A stretch of 12,035 bases of DNA from an uncultured Pseudomonas sp. (lineage in GTDB: Bacteria > Pseudomonadota > Gammaproteobacteria > Pseudomonadales > Pseudomonadaceae). Where the stretch lies: assembly GCF_946885885.1 (NCBI RefSeq), contig NZ_CAMPHN010000132.1, positions 1-12,035 on the forward strand. The letters are read 5' to 3'. Positions 10,660-12,035 of the stretch are shown one piece after another; within the stretch, counting starts at the first letter, position 1; the number at the start of each line of letters is the position of its first letter. Below the pieces are notes generated by a model. It had not been told where the DNA came from. It searched no databases and worked only from the letters and a program-made list of their open reading frames with translations. The position numbers and the translations under genes are program-made.

Positions 10660-10688
10660 AGGGTAACCCAGTCGGCACCTTCCGGCAA
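10660..10688 (-). promoter_or_regulatory. Candidate sigma-70 promoter for the cobO operon
   Basis: On the minus strand TTGCCG (10688-10683) is followed after 17 nt by TACCCT (10665-10660), matching 4 of 6 and 3 of 6 consensus positions. A start about 7 nt downstream, near 10653, would place the 5' end just ahead of the riboswitch P1 stem at 10649. The match is weak and rests partly on position. Confidence 0.35.
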
Positions 10689-10698
10689 TTCGCCGCGG

Positions 10699-10728
10699 TT
10701 GACGGAGCCAACACATCATGCTCAGCTA
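10699..10728 (+). promoter_or_regulatory. Candidate promoter for cbtBA
   Basis: TTGACG (10699-10704) is a good -35 element. At 17-18 nt spacing the -10 would be TCAGCT or CAGCTA (10722-10728), which is poor. Initiation would fall near 10734, directly before the plus-strand riboswitch P1 at 10736. The -35 lies only 10 bp from the -35 of the opposite promoter. A weak -10 could mean dependence on an activator, or that the true element is elsewhere. Confidence 0.35.
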
Positions 10729-10735
10729 GCGGCCT

Positions 10736-10938
10736 GTTTCAGGTGTCTCGCGTCATTGCGCGCGAGGTGAAACGGGAAGCCGGTGGGTTCGATCCGCAAG
10801 ATCGAACGAGTCCGGCGCTGCCCCCGCAACGGTAAGCGCACGCAAGGGTCGTCATCGCCACTGTACCAGTAGGTATGGGAAGGCCGACTCTCACTGTCCA
10901 GTCGACAGTCGTCGCAAGCCCGGAGACCGGCCTGGAAC
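10736..10938 (+). ncRNA. Cobalamin riboswitch aptamer controlling cbtBA
   Basis: A second, divergent cobalamin aptamer. P1 pairs GTTTCAGG (10736-10743) with CCTGGAAC (10931-10938), with one G-T wobble. Conserved blocks follow in order: TGAAACGGGAAGCCGGTG (about 10768-10785), CCGGCGCTGCCCCCGC (10812-10827) then AACGGTAAG, GCCACTG (10857-10863), TGGGAAGG (about 10876-10883) and the B12-box AAGCCCGGAGACCGGCC (10916-10932). It precedes the cobalt transporter genes cbtB and cbtA, a known target of this riboswitch class. Confidence 0.96.
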
Positions 10939-10960
10939 TTGTTTGGCAACCCGCGGTGGG

Positions 10961-11012
10961 CGGGGCGCGCCGAAATCGGGTTGGTTTCGCTGTCCGCGCT
11001 CGCCCCGTTTTT
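10961..11012 (+). terminator. Rho-independent terminator in the cbtBA leader (riboswitch expression platform)
   Basis: CGGGGCG (10961-10967) is perfectly complementary to CGCCCCG (11001-11007), which is followed directly by TTTTT (11008-11012). The interior can fold further through CGAAA (10971-10975) with TTTCG (10985-10989). It starts 22 nt after the riboswitch and ends 54 nt before cbtB, so it is well placed to stop transcription when cobalamin is bound. I did not identify the competing antiterminator strand. Confidence 0.7.
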
Positions 11013-11066
11013 GTGCTGCTTCCCTTCCTCGCGTGGCCGTTTTTCGACTCCCAGGAAGGTTCATAT

Positions 11067-11252
11067 ATGTCCACCAGCACCCTGTCCGCCAGCCCCTCGC
11101 TCGCCCTGCCCCTGTCCCAACGCCTGCTCCTGGCTATCGGCAGTTGCCTGCTCGGCGCCACGCTGATCTTTTTTGCCGGCTTCGCGCCCATGGATGTGCT
11201 GCATAACGCCGCCCACGACGCCCGCCACAGCGCCGCCTTCCCCTGCCACTGA
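11067..11252 (+). CDS. cbtB: CbtB, small membrane subunit of predicted cobalt transporter
   Basis: This 61-residue protein has a single membrane helix (about 18-41, QRLLLAIGSCLLGATLIFFAGFAP) and a C-terminal His motif HNAAHDARHSAAFPCH (46-61) with H46, H50, H54, C60 and H61. That tail is the hallmark of CbtB, which with CbtA is predicted to import cobalt for B12 synthesis. The ATG at 11067 follows AGGAAGG at good spacing. A longer in-frame extension back to 10875 would run through the riboswitch and is not real. cbtA starts 11 nt after its stop. The His/Cys tail probably binds the metal ion; transport direction and selectivity are from family knowledge. Confidence 0.93.
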   Translation: MSTSTLSASPSLALPLSQRLLLAIGSCLLGATLIFFAGFAPMDVLHNAAHDARHSAAFPCH

Positions 11253-11263
11253 GGTCTTTCGAC

Positions 11264-11959
11264 ATGTTCAAGCGAATCGCCCAGACCGCAGGCTTTGCGG
11301 GGCTGCTGGCCGCCCTGTTGCTGACCCTGCTGCAGAGCCTGTGGGTCACCCCGTTGATCCTCGAGGCGGAGACCTATGAAAGCGCCGAGCCGGTAGCCGA
11401 ACATAGCCATACCGCTGACGCGGCGACCCATGAGCACCATCATGACGATGACGCCTGGGCACCCGAAGACGGTGCGCAGCGCACCCTGTTTACCGGGCTA
11501 AGCAACCTGGTGGTGGCGGTCGGCTTCGCCCTGATGCTGGCGGGCCTCTACAGCCTGCGCGCACCGGGCCATACCTGGCAGGGGCTGCTCTGGGGCCTAG
11601 CCGGCTTTGCCACCTTCAACCTGGCACCGGCTATCGGTCTGCCGCCGGAACTACCGGGCACCGCCGCGGCGGACCTGCTGCTGCGCCAGTACTGGTGGGT
11701 CGGCACAGCCGCTAGCACCGCCGCCGGCCTGGCCTTGCTCGCCTTCGGTGGGCAGTGGTGGCTGCGACTCCTTGGCCTGCTGTTGCTGCCCCTGCCGCAT
11801 CTGGTCGGCGCGCCGCAGCCGGAGGTGCATGAAAGTCTGGCCCCTGAAGCCCTCAGCCAGCACTTTATCGTCACCTCGTTGCTGGTCAACGCGCTGTTCT
11901 GGACCGCCCTCGGCCTGATCAGCGCCTGGTTGTTCAACCGCACACAGAGGGCGAACTGA
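11264..11959 (+). CDS. cbtA: CbtA, predicted cobalt transporter membrane subunit
   Basis: This 231-residue integral membrane protein has about five to six hydrophobic segments (near 9-29, 78-98, 105-124, 143-163, 166-183 and 203-224). Between the first two lies a His/Asp-rich loop from H47 to D63, including HEHHHDDD, a likely cobalt-binding site. GLPPELPG (125-132) is the conserved CbtA motif. Length and layout match CbtA. The start at 11264 has only a modest GAGGT upstream but lies 11 nt after cbtB, so coupling is likely. Both genes follow a cobalamin riboswitch, consistent with cobalt uptake shut off when B12 is abundant. The transport mechanism is not shown by sequence. Confidence 0.95.
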   Translation: MFKRIAQTAGFAGLLAALLLTLLQSLWVTPLILEAETYESAEPVAEHSHTADAATHEHHHDDDAWAPEDGAQRTLFTGLSNLVVAVGFALMLAGLYSLRAPGHTWQGLLWGLAGFATFNLAPAIGLPPELPGTAAADLLLRQYWWVGTAASTAAGLALLAFGGQWWLRLLGLLLLPLPHLVGAPQPEVHESLAPEALSQHFIVTSLLVNALFWTALGLISAWLFNRTQRAN

Positions 11960-11970
11960 ACAGGCAAGTG

Positions 11971-11989
11971 AGCGTTTTTTTGTAGCCCG
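11971..11989 (+). repeat. AGCG-T7-GTAGCCCG element after cbtA
   Basis: Twelve bases after the cbtA stop comes AGCG, a run of seven T and GTAGCCCG. The last 12 bases, TTTTGTAGCCCG, are identical to the minus-strand bases following the VWA gene at the left edge, in the same sense relative to the upstream gene. The right copy continues TATATGG and lacks the GATGCAATCCGGG arm. It may be a degenerate copy of the same intergenic element. The T-run could help end the cbtBA transcript, but I see no strong stem before it. Confidence 0.35.
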
Positions 11990-12035
11990 TATATGGACTC
12001 CTCCTCTAGCGCAAGTAGCAAGATGATGATCAACG

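Noticed and set aside
10371..10835. Open frames across the riboswitch region (plus 10371-10835, minus 10378-10719)
   Set aside because: They run through the two structured aptamers and have no ribosome site or family resemblance.
10875..11066. Upstream extension of cbtB to an ATG at 10875
   Set aside because: It would translate the riboswitch 3' half and terminator. The ATG at 11067 has AGGAAGG and matches CbtB length.
11932..11981. Hairpin GTTCA/TGAAC before the T7 run as a cbtA terminator
   Set aside because: It has only five pairs around a loop of more than 20 nt and ends about 14 nt before the T-run, too weak to call.
12003..12035. Possible start of another gene at the right edge (ATGATGATC on plus; AGGAGGAG on minus)
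   Set aside because: The plus ATG has no ribosome site and only a few codons are visible; the minus AGGAGGAG has no start codon at useful spacing.

Overview
The window is part of an aerobic-type cobalamin (vitamin B12) gene cluster with very GC-rich, tightly packed genes. The CobN, CobO, CobW and DUF1636 sequences, and a GTAGCCCGGATGCAAT-type intergenic repeat at the left edge, suggest a Pseudomonas or close relative. That is judged from recognised sequence character, not from a search.

Positions 10259 down to 29 form one minus-strand operon: cobO (corrinoid adenosyltransferase), a BtuF-like binding protein, a BtuC-like permease, a BtuD-like ATPase, a small Cys-rich DUF1636 protein, cobW (metallochaperone GTPase), cobN (cobaltochelatase large subunit), a ChlI-like AAA+ ATPase and a ChlD-like VWA protein. 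Most junctions overlap or lie within a few bases (TGATG, ATGA, 7-nt overlap, ATGA, then 35-, 3- and 4-nt gaps), so translation is probably coupled. The last two genes overlap and appear to be joined by a programmed -1 ribosomal frameshift. The A_AAA_AAG heptamer sits just before the chlI stop, with a GC-rich stem-loop 6 nt downstream. Slippage would make a 559-aa ChlD (AAA+ plus VWA), while normal reading makes a 339-aa ChlI. With CobN, one reading unit could therefore supply all three chelatase subunits.

Positions 10260-11066 have no gene. They hold two divergent cobalamin riboswitches: one on the minus strand (about 10459-10649) leading the big operon, and one on the plus strand (about 10736-10938) leading cbtBA. 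About 86 bp between them must carry both promoters. The plus-strand leader has a GC hairpin followed by T5, a likely transcription-termination platform. The minus-strand leader has no T-tract, so it probably acts on translation or through another mechanism.

Positions 11067-11959 on the plus strand encode CbtB and CbtA, the predicted riboswitch-controlled cobalt uptake system. Together the genes cover cobalt import (CbtAB), metal handling (CobW, perhaps DUF1636), cobalt insertion (CobN-ChlI-ChlD), corrinoid adenosylation (CobO) and corrinoid uptake (BtuFCD-like), all apparently repressed by B12. The ring-building cob genes and a btuB receptor are not in the window.
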